Shown in pieces: positions 51,149-63,686 of a stretch of DNA of 64,000 nt (positions are counted from its first letter, which is position 1; every line of letters starts with the position of its first letter). A model generated the notes under the pieces. It was not told the origin of the DNA. It worked only from the letters and a program-made list of their open reading frames with translations, and did no database searches. The position numbers were made by a program, and so were the translations under genes. Origin of the DNA: Aculops lycopersici (taxonomy: Eukaryota; Arthropoda; Arachnida; Trombidiformes; Eriophyidae); assembly GCA_015350385.1 (NCBI GenBank), contig WNKI01000001.1, forward strand, positions 4,011,965 through 4,075,964. Reading direction: 5' to 3'.

Positions 51149-51170
51149 GAGAGAGAGAGAGAGAGAGAGA
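51149..51170. repeat. GA dinucleotide repeat
   Basis: About eleven perfect GA units. Confidence 0.85.
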
Positions 51171-54100
51171 CGCTTCTTCTTTTTCAGTGAAAGCCTACTC
51201 CGCGACGCTAATGATAATGAGCGCATCCACTACTAATCGCCACTAATCCCTAGTTTCACCTGAGCTCCGTGTCGACATTCAGTGGCCAAGTGTTGGTATA
51301 GCCAAGTATATTGCTCAGATCGGTAGCAGTGTGTCGCTTTGCATTTAAACACCAACTCACGCCAATGAAACTGCTGCTCATCTCTCTCTTCCCTTTCCCT
51401 TTTGTGCACCTTCAAGGAAACGAGTGAATTAGTCGAGTCGACCACTAGACCGCAAAATCCAACGGCGACGCGCAGCTTACCTGGTTAGAGTCGGTGCAAG
51501 TTGACATCGTGGCGCCGGATTATCTCTCTCTCCTCTTCACCTCACTCCACACTTCCTTCCGAGTGCTGGAGAGCAAAGGAGGCAGCGGCGTCTTCATCGT
51601 CAGATTTCTAGTTTGAGAGGAGCGACGCCAATAGTGATTAGCCGAGGACGACTTTTACAGGTAAGCAAATGAGTGAAGTTTGCCAGGTGAGACAGGTGAG
51701 TGCCGCCTCAAGTCTCGTGGCGCCAGTCGGGCGGACAACTCCGGTCTCTTGGTTCGAAGTCTTTAGTCGATGCTTGAGACCTGAACATCGAGAAGATAAA
51801 GTTTCCTCGTACAGTGAACTAGCGGAACGCTCAGCTCCACCAATACCCTCACCTTTGCCATCGGCGAGCAAACTAGAGAGTGAGATCCAATTAAACAAAC
51901 GAGCAACCATCTAGTGCCAAAGCAACCAAACGAATCGATTCAATTTGCAAGGTGGACAAACTGAACTAAACCAAAGCAAATTTAAGTTTCCGAAATGAAC
52001 TGAAATGGACCGGACCGGACCAAACTAAACTAAACTAAACTAAACAGGACTTGGGAGCAATGTAAAATGTTTATTAAGTGGACCATAGTGGCTATGTGAT
52101 CAACAAGTGGAATGCTCGCTTGTCTCTTAGTTAGTTGCCTGGTGAACGATGCAAATAATTGCTCCGTCATGCACCTGTTAAGTGGCATTTATCATCTGCT
52201 TCTACTGTTTCTATTCCATCCTCGCAAATTCACTTATTTACTCGTTGTTATGAGCATCGCATTAAGAGAAGAGTAAAGGTATAAAAAGTTGCTCGAGCCT
52301 CCTCCCTTAGGTTGCTGTTTCCACAAACCAAATGAGGAAGCAAAGAGCGACACCAACACCACCAAAGCAAATTTAAACCACAAGAGCACGAGTTTAACAT
52401 TAGACGCCCATCGTTCCAAGTGGCATGTCTACTTAAACTCGGCTCTCCACTACCTTCATGAGCAAGCGTTTTCTCTTGATTTCGAGTAGGTTTCACTCTC
52501 AGGTGAATGTTTTTGCCTTGGCCATCGACAGCAAGCAGCCAGAAAGCAGATAAGCGACAGAAGCAGAGGGAGAGACTTTCTCCCTCACGCCCCAAATGTC
52601 CGGTTAGTTTAGTGCGATTGCGCAACATTTGAAGGCGACTTTAATAGACTGAAATGTGCTAAAGTATAAGGTGGACCTCGAAATATCAGCTAATTGTTCT
52701 AGCGGCAATAGCAGGGGCACTAGCAACATTACCAATGGCTCGAGTGGTTCATTAATTCAGCGCTCAACTTCTATGCGAGCATCAAGTGCTTGGTGCCGCA
52801 TCAATTTGGCGCCTACCTGATTCAATTAGCTCCGGCAAATGGGCCACCAGAAAAGCTCCAACCGATCGGTTAGTCGTCGGGCTGTTGATATGAGAATTAT
52901 GCAAATTTTTTGCCGCTAAATTGCTATTGTTTTTCTTCTTTTCCGCCTCCTCCCACCGGAGGCATCGCTTGCACCCACAGGTGGTTTTGTGTGTCGCGCG
53001 CGCGACTCGCGGTGCTTCACTATCAAATGGCCTACACATAGGCAGCTAGGCGAGCAAAGATAACTGTCGGCTAATCTGTTTATGTTGCGTTCCGGCGCCG
53101 CGAGCGTCACATTGTTCACCTTCTCGAGTTTGAGTTGGATTGCGCAACCTTAAGCCACTTGTTGCCTCCTGTGTGGCCGCCAAGTTGGGAGCGACCAGTC
53201 GATTAATTGATTGGCTCTTTTAGTTTCTTTTAGGCAGTTGTTAGGCGGCGGAAAATTCTTCGGCGCTTAGGAGAGAAACCAGCCGAGAGTTTGCGGTAAG
53301 CGGCGAGCCACTCGAGCAGTCGATTGCGTCACTCAACCTACGGTGTGCCCAAGATAAAAAGGCCAAAAAGAGCATAGAGGAATTCCGCTTCTCTTTCTCT
53401 TGCGCCGCTCGCCTCTAAATATTGCATTCCGTAACACAAAGAGCGATTTGCATACTACACCTGTAACATCGCCACTACTGCTGCTGCCGCTACGACTCCA
53501 ACCACTTGTCGCTCGCTTCGTCTCTCTCTCTCTCTCTCTCGCTCGCGGCGGGCGACTTTTCTATAGCAGCGAGCAAATTCAAGTTTAGAAACTTGAAAAT
53601 CGCTCTATTCAAGTTTCAATGTTGCCCATTGTTTTCTATATCCGACTTTTGCCCAACTTTGTGGCCGCAAATAGCAAACAGCAAATGGCAAATAGAAAAA
53701 AGAAAATAGCAAGAGGCGGTAAAACAAGGAGGCCAATGGCGAGGGTGTCAATCAAAGTTACAAGCCCTGGAGCTCAGCGGGCGGCAAGCGAGTTAACTGG
53801 TTCAAGGTGGCCAGTTAACAGTTGAGACAACTCTGTTGCTCTTTCCGTCTTGGTCGCCTCCTCACTCGGCTGCTCCAATTTCCATTGTGTTACAACAAGT
53901 TGGCAGCTCGAAGGAGTCAGGTAAACTCTATGAGTTATGAACGACAAAACGTCTCTCTCCCTTTCTCTTTCGCTCGGAAGCCGCGATAGTTTTTAAGTTT
54001 TAAAGCTTGACAGCTTCGAGCTGCAACATGAACTCTGATGACGACCACGATGATTGCTCTTACAATTGCGATGATGCTTTCGGCTCTCGCGCCTCTCACG

Positions 54101-55190
54101 AATGAGTCGCCGAGAAGAAGCCGACAAAAGCAGAAGTTTCAACTCAAGAAAAGTTTCTCGAGAAAAGTATCGCAATCAGTTATGTAAATCTAATCAGCTG
54201 TTTGTATCTAGATTTCCGCCCGCCAGCCACTCGTCAACTGCAGTGGTGATGGTCGCGGCGGCGCCGACGTCTCTTCTTCCACTTTTTCATCTACTCAAAA
54301 TTTCCTCTCTGTCTGTCTTCCTGATGAAGATACAGAAACTTTGATCAGCTAGTCCAACTGTCAGTTTGTGTTTGTTACTTTTTCTCGCACTCGCAAAGTT
54401 TCGTCCCACATTCGTCTTGCATGTCGACTTCTTCTCTTGGAAACGGACGAGACAAGATACGAGGAGTTTATTTGGCAAATTGTTGCTGTTGCGGCGGCAA
54501 ACTTAACAGATCAGTCGAGGTTAAATGTAACTGGAATTTCGCCCAGGTAATAAGAATTCGAACCCTAGGAAGTTAACTCACTTACCTGGATTTTCTTCTC
54601 GATTTTTTGCATATTTCACGCGCTACGCGCGGTGCTCGTGTGCGAGAAAAAGTGGAAGAGGAGCGGATGGCCGCAAGAATGAGCAGCAATTTCTTTTTCG
54701 CGGCTGTCCGCTATGACGCGCATCGCGATGTATCAAGATAACAAACAAACAGGCGGCGACCACTTGACGGCCAATCAGTTTTATCCAATACTAATGCACT
54801 CCACTTCGCTAGCTTATCAAGTCGGCAACTTGATGCTTTTGGGACAAGAGAGCAGATTTCACCTGGCGATTGCGCCAACGAGCCTTTCAAGTCTGTAGGT
54901 AACTGGCGACGCGAATAACATAATTATGTTATCATCATATGACCAGAAGCAACGAGACGCGGCCAAAGTGAACCAGGAACTCGCTGCGCCGAACCTGAAC
55001 CCAAAACTCTCTCTGGTTTTTGGTGATGCTGCTGCTGCTGCTGGCGAATTTGCGCTGCTTACCTGAGAAGTTCTAGTTGGTGTTTTTTCTTATTTCCTTA
55101 GTTAGTTATCAACTTGCGAGGATCAGGGACAATTTTTCGGCCTCTAGACTTGGAAAAGTTGTACTAGAACTAGTAGCTAGAACAAGAGAA

Positions 55191-55235
55191 CAAATAAAAT
55201 ATAATAAAATAAAATAAAATAAAATAAAATAAAAG
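55191..55235. repeat. TAAAA pentamer repeat
   Basis: Seven or more tandem AATAA/AAATA units. They contain several AATAAA strings that could act as poly(A) signals on the plus strand but may be only a microsatellite. Confidence 0.85.
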
Positions 55236-55871
55236 CAAACGATGGAGTAAGAAACGGAACCAGACGCAAAAAATTACTGGCGCCAGTCGCTGTCCACTTG
55301 TAACTCCAGGCGCAGTTTTCTCGCAAACGAATGAGAAAACGGGAAGAAACCCAATGAGAGGACAAGAAAACTGCTAACTGGTTGTCTCTTTTCTGCGCAT
55401 GTAGATGAGAGGGGCCCCCAAACCAAACCAAACCAAACCAAACTAAAAATAAAGAGAATGAGAGACTACGGGCAGCAACGCCGATGGCCAAGATTTAATC
55501 TGATTAATTGTGACCGACGCTGGTTGTTGTCGCCCCGGTTGCTTCCTTTATTTTGGCCAGTCGCTTGTCGCTGTCGCTGCTGCTCTCGTTGTCCACTGAG
55601 CTTGTGTTCTAATTTCAATTCTAATTCTGCTTCTCCCCCCTCAACAGCAACAACGTTAACATAAATGTTAATGTTGATGCTCTTGTGGCTCAATCATTAT
55701 CTATATCCGCAATCTACTCTTCCAAAATTTTGGGCCCCACACCAGCGAAAACTTTGCAACAAAAACCGAGTGGGCAAACGCCCATTTCGAATGGCAAAAA
55801 TTGCACTTAACCTGCGCCACAGGCAGCGAGCGCTCAGCAGACATCATAAGGCACCTACCTCGTTAACCTTA

Positions 55872-55919
55872 TTTACTTATACTTATACTACTTATACTAC
55901 TTATACTTATGCTTACTTC
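55872..55919. repeat. ACTTAT/ACTTATACT tandem repeat
   Basis: About 48 bases of alternating 6- and 9-base units. Confidence 0.85.
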
Positions 55920-58900
55920 ACTCACTGATATATACTCGCACAAAAGTCCTCGAGTGATAATTACTCTTTTCCCATTGTTACTGGTGGCCGTCACGAAAAG
56001 GAGCACGCGCCAAGTGATGTTGCTGCTGAAGTCCATGATAATGAACTCGATTGCTCCCACTGCTGGCGGCTCGCGACTATATTAAACAAATGAACTTATC
56101 ATGGGCCCAAATCGACGCGTCGATCAAAAAGGGGCGGCGCCAACAGTAGTAGTGGTTTGAAAAGTGTATTGTATATAGCGAACCGAAATGGTTTATAGAC
56201 AAGCGGACTGCCTCTTGCACAATTGAATTGTCACTAACTCGAGATTATATTGACTAGATATCGAAGCTCCAGTTTCTGGTTTCAGGTTTTATTTTTTACT
56301 TTATATAGTTGTCAATCGATCAAGTTGAAGGTCGCGCTTGCAAACCAGCTGTTGAGTTTACATCGCGCTCCGATTCGAGAGCAATAAACTTGGTTGCTTG
56401 TCGCCACTTCCGCTTGGGCTTGTTAACTCAACTCACATTGTAAACGGGGAGGAGAAGTTATCTCTTTTATTTGATCTAATTCTTCTTGTGGCGAATGACG
56501 ACCAACGATCCGCAGCTGTTGTGTTCCAGTTGCTTGAATGGACATTCATAAAAAAGAATAGGAGTAAGGATGAAGAAGCTCAATGTAGGTAAACGAATGA
56601 TCTTTTTAGCGACACATTCGATTGCTCTCCTTGGAGTAAAATTTCGTGGCTAAAACAATTAATTTCATCCAACTACCTGAGTGAAATCAACTGGAAGTTT
56701 GTTTTACCCAAAGAGCCCAACGGCAAACGAGCCGTTGAGCTGAAGCTGCTAGAGTGAAACGCGGAAAAGTGAGCGTGAAATTTTCATTAGCCTCATCATG
56801 GGTTCGCGGTAAATTTGATTTGGTTGCTCTTTTTTTCTCGCTGATTCAACCGCTAACTTGATTGCTGTGTTACCATCAGCTCGAGCGGCACGTTATTACG
56901 ATGGCACGACTCTTGCATCTCGTGCCAAGCGCCCGGTTCACCTGGCTTCCGAGGCGCAACGTAGCTCAACGCGAGGCAACGCGACGCAACCACCTGACCG
57001 CAGAGGTTGAGCAGAGTAATGAGAGCAAATCGTGTGTTTTATGTGCCAAACTAACCAACAACAACAACAACAACAGCATCAACTAGCCACCAAAACAAAT
57101 CGTAGTCGATACATTTTCACCAGCCTTAGCAAACGAATCGATGACTCTAGAGGCGATAAGGTCGTGGTGTTTTCCCTTCCTCTCGTCGTTACGTCGACCG
57201 AGAACTTGGAATCGTTTGTATATTTCAAAAAAGTTGTTGTTTGATGTTCCATTAATCAAAGTAGCAGTTTGCTCTCTTGGTCTGATGTTTAAGTTCACTT
57301 GTGGCAACATCATGGACAACAGCATGGACAACAGCAGCGGCGGCGGCGGCAGGCACAATAACAATCCGTCGAAGTTGTTGGTAATCCCAGGCGGCAAGGT
57401 GGTTGCTTATTGGGCAGTGATCGTTTTCGGCCAAGCCGCTCGGCCGAAAGGCCGGTAGCCGTTTGGTGTCTGTCGTTTGGTTGTGGTGTGGATCACAAGA
57501 GAAGAGCTAGCCGCTCGGGCAAGAGAGACGCCAAATTGGATGCCAACTATCTTGCGCCACCTAAAGCTAAACACTTGAAGCCAGAAGAGATGCCTTCCTC
57601 AAGCGCTCAAGAGTTTGCTCAAAATGCGCGAAACCACAATGCGAAATGAAACGGACTCGCAGGTTCGGACAGGGAAAGGCCACCGTTGCTTGCGCAACTC
57701 GATGATTTATTGAGTCGTCGGAGTCGCCGCCTCCGCCATGGTCGTCGTCGAGAGGGAATCTTCTTCGTCTTCTTTTTCAGCCTACCTGTTGGTCGGTCGG
57801 TTTGTTGGTTGGCATATGAAGACTTGCTCCTACTGTTCAACTGCCAAATACAATACACGAATTCCATCACAGCCACAGAGACTCCTCAGGCGCTACCACC
57901 TGAGGATTTCGCCAGCTAGGTGTCTGTGTCTTCCGGTTGTGTGAGCGGCACAATTCCAACAAGTTGCCTCAACGTTTACAAACTCAAACGCTCGGCGGGT
58001 GTGTGAGAAAAACAATAGCCTTGGCTTACGATGACCGCCACTTCCACTTCTCCCATTGCAACAGCAACCACCACCACCGACTTGTGAGCTAATAGTCTTC
58101 TCCATTAGGCGCCCATTCCTCTGCATCGCCGCCACTAGTTTCAGTCTGATCTCCTCAAGACTTTCAGCGCTCGCCGGCCAGAACCGAACGGCGGAGATTG
58201 GTCTACCTGCGCGCTACGCTCTTGTTTGCGCAATTAGCGCAAACAGGCGGCGGCCGCCCGTCTGCTCACCTGTTGGTCGTTCTCATTCCGAGCGCCGGCC
58301 AATGAATGGCTAATTGTCGGCGCTCGCCTTTCGCGCGGCTCGCCATAATAATCGTTAGAATGAAGACGACGTCAAAAGGTTCGCTCGCTCATTGTTGGTT
58401 CATGATCTCGTTTAGTCGTTTGGTCTTTGAGTTTGCGTTTGCGTTCGTTGCTGTTGTTGTTTGAGGTGAAAACTAAACGTTTTTTGCGACGATAGAGACG
58501 AAAACAATGTGTGAGTCCAGCCGCATGAGAAAGGGAGAGAAAATTATGACACACTCAACACTGGCAACAACAGCTTGCTAGACAATAGAGATGGATGGGC
58601 GCATAGTGGTGCAAAAGAGGCAACAGGTGTGCTGGCGCCAAGTCTCACTCAAAGCCGCCACCACTTCAACCACTACCATCCTGTTGAGCCTAACGAGGTG
58701 CTGATTTTATCGTTTGTTGCCGATGCAAAAAGCTCACGTCTTTTACTCAACATCAACTTGACTAAACTCACTGCGCTGAGGGTACAGAAACTTTGAGACT
58801 TGACTTGCCGCCCGCTCCTATAGAAGAGAGCATCTTAAATGCATCAAGGTATCAAAGGCGCAGATAGAGGTAAAGGTAACACCACCACTTGAAACAAAAG

Positions 58901-60647
58901 TGTAGTTCACTTGTTCATCTGTTCCGCTTCATCACCAGCTAGGGAGCGTGCAAATTGTTCTTTTCCGCTTGTTAGTTGGTGAGTAAGTTGGTGTCGCGCG
59001 TATCAATTTGCCATCAGCCATCTCTTGCTTTACCTCATGAAGCTAGCAAACACACAGATCACTTAAAACTGATGGATTCATGTAAGTCGAGGTTGTTAAT
59101 TTCTCATCCCAACAAGCAAAAATTCATTAGCCAACTAACTTCGTTCGAACTCAACGGAGACTCTCGTGCTCGCAAATTGAGTTGCACTCGAGACTTGTTC
59201 TGAAACGACTGGTTTGTTTCGAGGAGAGAAAAAGATGAAGCAAAAAAGGAGATGCTCTTTGAGGCGCCGATTTGATGATCAATTATCGTCACGGTGGTTG
59301 CTGTTGTTTTTCTTATTTACTACCAACTAAGAATAACACCGAGAGCACAAAAAGCTGCTGAAATGCAACAAAACCACCGGAAACCACCAAAGTTTACATT
59401 TAATTAAATTTGCACTTCATCAAACTGAAGAGTAGAAATACAAAGTGGCACAGGGAGCAGCAAATTAGCCAGATTCTCGGCACTTCGTTAAAGCTGTTGC
59501 ACAATAACAACAGCAACAGCAACCACAACAACAACTGCAATAGCAACCAACAACCTGATGATTGCGGCCAACACACTATCACGCGGCTAGCGTAACAACG
59601 GCCCCGCAACCGCACTAGCCACCTGTTGACCGCAAACCACTCAAGGCCACTTAAGTTGAGCTCGAGATTCCTGCCGCACTGGGCGGCGCATTATCTGCGC
59701 CCAGCTAAAGTGCGAGAAGACCGCCATTTGATTGCATTTATTCAAATTGCTCTCGGTGGTTCAAGGAGTCAAAAAGGTACCAACCACACAAGTCCTTTCG
59801 ACGCCTCCAATCTGCTAACTCTCTATTGGAGAAGGATCACACAAAAAGTACAAGAGATTTGAGGAGTTTATATGAGCTTGCCGACAGTCGATCGGATGAT
59901 TAATTGGAGTTGGATGGCGCTGCCGTTTGTTGTTGTTGTTGTTGGGCCTACGGCGACCACTTGTTGTTGGCCTCCTTAGAGTGAGCCAACTTTAGGGAGA
60001 GCGAAGTGATTATTGTTGCAATTGCGTAAGATTCGGCTCTAAATCTAGAGTCTGGGTCAATTGCATTAAACACATTAAAACAATTATCTCTTGCGGGCAC
60101 CAAACTAAAATGACTCGACGATGGTCCCGCAATTCGTGCCCATCACGCTGATCTCATGTTTGGTTGTCCTTTCAGAGTTGTGTTATGCATGTATTGAATC
60201 GAAATAGTGGAAAATATTTCTCGTTAGCCAACAAACGAACATCAAAACCTCACCTGAGAAGCCTTGTACCTGATTTGCGAAAGATGGTATGAACATGAGT
60301 GTGTTTGGACAATCAATCACAACTCGTCGTCGACCACCTTGAGGGAGGAAGAGAACATGTGGTGGGCGCAGATGAGACGCCCGACATTCGGTATAGGTGT
60401 CTCAAGGAGGTGCGCGTTGATTGATGGCTAGTTAGCCGCAAGGTGAAGATGATACAAGTGGCCCATCGATCATGATGAATTCACTTGCTCACCTGTTAGC
60501 CAAGATGATTGATGTGAGCAATAGAAGCTTCAACAAACAAATCGACTCGCTGACCACACACTTTTAAAAACCCTCACGGGCCACTGAGCAGATAATGTTT
60601 TGGGGAGAGAAAGATACAAAAGAAAGTGTAAATAACAAGGTGTTAGT

Positions 60648-60653
60648 TTTAAT
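60648..60653 (-). terminator. poly(A) signal variant ATTAAA of HBS1
   Basis: ATTAAA on the minus strand, 27 bases after the TGA stop (60681-60683). Confidence 0.5.
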
Positions 60654-60680
60654 TTCATTTCATCATCACAAGCAATCAAA

Positions 60681-62641
60681 TCACTTCGACTTGAACTTGA
60701 TCCTGTTCTTGGACAATTTTGCAGGTTTTACCTTAGTTATTAAACCAGCCGCAATAGTTTTGCCCAGACACCTAATCATGAAGCGACCCAAGATTTTGTT
60801 ATCCTCGTAAAGCTCGCAACAAACTGATCTAGCTAAACGAATTGAGATTATGGCGCTGGCATTCTTGGCCAAGCATCGGGGTTTCTTTTGGATGAGCTCG
60901 CCGGTGTTCTTGTTCAGCAAGCTCAACAGTCGCTTAACCTCCCCACTCTCATAGGAACCGTTTATGTGAACCTCGATGGGTGTGCCCTTGATTAAGATCG
61001 CATTTGCACTGTCCAACATGATAACTCGAGCATGAAAGCGATTGCTCACAAGGCACGGAATTAGAGGGTCACATAGGATACATCCTCTATAGAACTTGTT
61101 CATATCGACACCTGTGATGGTGGTTGTTATGATATCACCAGCAAACGCTCTTTGTGAACTAGTTTCTCGAACCTCAACCTGTTTAACTTCACAACCTTCA
61201 TTTGGCGGCAACAGTAATAGCTTTTGCTTCACCTCCAACTTGCCAGCCGCAACTTTACCACCGAGGAACACCCCACTTGACATGCCCTTGAAGACATCCG
61301 TGACACAAACCCTCGTTGGCTTGTCCACCAAACGCTCGGGTTCCTTCATCTGATCAATCGCCTCTAATAAACTTGGCATCGTATTCCAATTGATTTGACT
61401 ATCGTCGCCCTCGAGCTGCGGATGACTACTCTCGCGCTTGATCTTATCCATTCGCCTTTCAGTTAGATTCTCGCCCGTCAGTCCGCTACAAACGACAAAT
61501 TGAACATCCTGCTCAAGATTAAAACCGACTTGTTTCAAAAATGGCTTTAGTTGCTCAACAATATCCGTAAATCTATGTGCATTCCAGTTGACATTGTCCA
61601 TCTTATTTACAACAACAACCAACGATTTGACTCCCAAGGATCTAACCAAAAAGGTATGCTCGCGAGTTTGGCCTCCACTCGAGAAGCCGGTTTCAAATTC
61701 GCCTTTAGTTGCATCAACAACAAGTAGAGCAGCATCAGCTTGAGCCGCGCCCGAGATCACAGCAGGTATAAAATCAACGTGTCCAGGTGCATCCAATAGA
61801 ACCACATCCTTGTGGTTGGTTGAAAATTTAGTTAACGCAATATCAATGGTGACTCCACGATCCCGCTCCTCCTTTGTCTCATCCAAAGCCCAAGCAAATT
61901 TGAAAGACGCTTTACCTGAATTCTTGGAATCTCTTTGATTTTTGTGCATTTGCTGACTGCTAACCTCGTTGAGTTTGAATAACAAGTGTCCAACTAGAGT
62001 GCTCTTTCCAGCATCAACATGACCAACAACAACCAAATTGATCCTCGGCCTCGATGTTTTCATGATTTCGTTGTATTCCTGTCGAGTTTTTTGAGATTGT
62101 CGCTTGAAAGTTTCGATATCCTGGGCCGATGGTTCGAGTCGACGCTTTAGTTGCTGCTTCAAGTTTTGTCTCTTCTCCGTCAAGGTAGCCAGTTGCTTGG
62201 GTTGAGTTCTGTTGGTCTTAGCGAGTTGCTGTTGAGATTTAACTCCTTGTGTCGAGCTACCTCCACCAGCTGGTAGTTTTGATTTGGCCGAACCTGTTGA
62301 CATTGCACTTGTTTTAGCGGTACTAGTCTTACTGGTGGCTATCGTTGTTGTTGTCGGTGTTGATTCTCGAACCTTCAAAGATTCCTTGTATTTCTTTGTT
62401 AGCGTGTCCAGTTGCTCAACAGTGTGGTCCTCTCTTATTGTTAATTCGTTAGGGAGTTTCTTTGTGCTATGAGCAGCATTCTTGCCTGCATTTGGGGTAG
62501 CACTCTTGCTTGCTTGAGTTTCATTCTTCGAATTGGACGGTTGCTGTTGCTTCTTAGCGGGCTTACCTTGGTACTCGAACCTAGCGGCTTTTGGCTCATC
62601 GCTAGGAGCTGGCGCATTCTGTTTTGGCGTTTGTTTTTTCA
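60681..62641 (-). CDS. HBS1L: HBS1-like translational GTPase, exon 3 (GTPase and beta-barrels)
   Basis: This exon starts after CTTTTACAG with two bases completing a GTG codon and runs to TGA. Numbered in the 700-residue long protein: a Lys/Gln/Ser/Thr-rich linker (48-245), then an EF1A/eRF3-type GTPase with G1 GHVDAGKS (254-261), DERDRGVTID-type switch, G3 DAPGH (331-335) and G4 NKMD (393-396), then two beta-barrel domains ending near ARSVCCELYEDNKILGRF. Wording such as GGQTREHTFLVRSLGV matches HBS1 rather than eRF3 or EF1A. HBS1 pairs with Pelota/Dom34 to rescue stalled ribosomes in no-go and non-stop decay (family knowledge). The GTG at its start is a splice-joined codon, not an initiator. 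See the upstream exons for the alternative short product. Confidence 0.92.
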
Positions 62642-62671
62642 CTGTAAAAGTATCAAGATAAGATGATATGG

Positions 62672-63528
62672 TTAGTGTCTGGCGAATAACGAAATATGAT
62701 TAGATAAACTAAAGCAACAACAACGAAAACGACGACTGCGTAACAAGTGGACGTTCAGATTCAGACGGGCAGGTGGAGTCTTTGAAGATTTGTTGCTGTT
62801 GTAATCATTATCGCAAATAGGCGAGAGATAATAACCTTTTGTTCCTAGTCTGCATCCAATAGCAATCTCCTCGTCAGGTGATGGAGTTGCAAACGAGAAG
62901 AAGCATCCGCCAAGAGATTGGTAGTATTCCGTTAATGACTCAAACATTCTACTATATTTACTATAGTTATCCTGTTCCTGTTGCATGTGATATCTCATTG
63001 GATTTGAGATCAAACGAGTGTCTGTTAAGAAGTGGCCCAACTTGGATTGTAATGATGATATGTATGCGTCTGTATAGTGTTTGTAATATGTCTTATCTCT
63101 AAACTTTTTGTCCATCTCCATCAGAGGCAAACGCCACTGATGCTTGTCGAGATGTTGTATTGCAATCCTTGTGAGATCAGAGGTCACCGAATCAACACTT
63201 GCAGGCGTCTGGTTTGTAGAGGAAATTCTTGATGTGTTTGGTGTAAATAATGGAGTTTGCGTCGAGTAGCTTGATTTTATATCACTTATTATTGCAGGTG
63301 TGCTTTTGGGTGTAGTTGTGGTTTCGTCACCAATTTGACTTGTAGCTTCAAACTTCGACTTAACCTCGTCAATAATCAATTGTCTTTGCTTGTTCACCGC
63401 AATAGTCGCATCGTTGATCTCGCTCTTACCACTAAGATCTATACCTGTGCTTAGATATTTAGTCTCGAAAGCTTCGCCATCGAAATCATCATCATCGTCG
63501 TCGAATTCTCCATAATAATCGTCATACT
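62672..63528 (-). CDS. HBS1L: HBS1/SKI7 exon 2: shared N-terminus, then SKI7-like extension
   Basis: The exon begins after CATCAG at 63529, in phase with exon 1, and codes for an acidic EYDDYYGEF-type stretch as in HBS1 N-termini. A GTGGTAAGA donor at 63430|63429 (phase 1) fits exactly onto exon 3 and gives the long HBS1 form; a second phase-1 donor (CAGGTATAG, 63445|63444) also fits. If the intron (62642-63429) is retained, the frame stays open for 252 more codons and stops at 62672, only 30 bases before the acceptor. This gives a 299-residue protein with F-S-F-A-T-P-S-P-D-E-E at residues 225-235, resembling the PF.F..PSPDD motif I recall from SKI7 and the human HBS1L short isoform. SKI7-like forms bridge the exosome and the SKI complex. 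That assignment is a recollection plus architecture. Confidence 0.72.
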
Positions 63529-63643
63529 CTGATGAGATTGTTTGTTTTTGTCCGTGTTGTTGCATGAAGCAAATGGAATAGATGGGTTAGTATCTTCGAT
63601 CATAGGTTGATAGCTGAATGGCTTTCAATGATGTAATACATAC

Positions 63644-63686
63644 CTTCCTCATAGTCGAGGTTTCTAACTTTCTTATGACGTGACAT
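63644..63686 (-). CDS. HBS1L: HBS1/SKI7 exon 1 (start codon exon)
   Basis: ATG at 63686, 14 codons plus one base, then a GTATGT donor at 63643. The peptide MSRHKKVRNLDYEE matches the conserved HBS1 start (MxRHRxVRxxxYDED in vertebrates). Phase 1 joins the exon at 63528 through a 115-nt intron. This exon is too short for a long-ORF scan and was found by its match to the family start. Confidence 0.85.

Larger units (their letters stand above)
50632..60647. other. 10 kb gene-poor stretch, including the GATA 3' region
   Basis: No supported gene. It must include the GATA 3' UTR, whose end I cannot place. Contents: GA run (51149-51170), an AAACT pentamer run near 52020, a TAAAA array (55191-55235), CCAAA units (55419-55444), an ACTTAT-type array (55872-55919), and donor-like CAG|GTAA words at 51658, 53918 and 54544. 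Frames are short, occur on both strands at once, and lack domains. Confidence 0.5.

Noticed and set aside
60681..62642. HBS1 as a stand-alone protein starting at the GTG at 62642
   Set aside because: GTG is not a likely animal start; a splice acceptor precedes it and upstream exons with the conserved HBS1 start join in phase.
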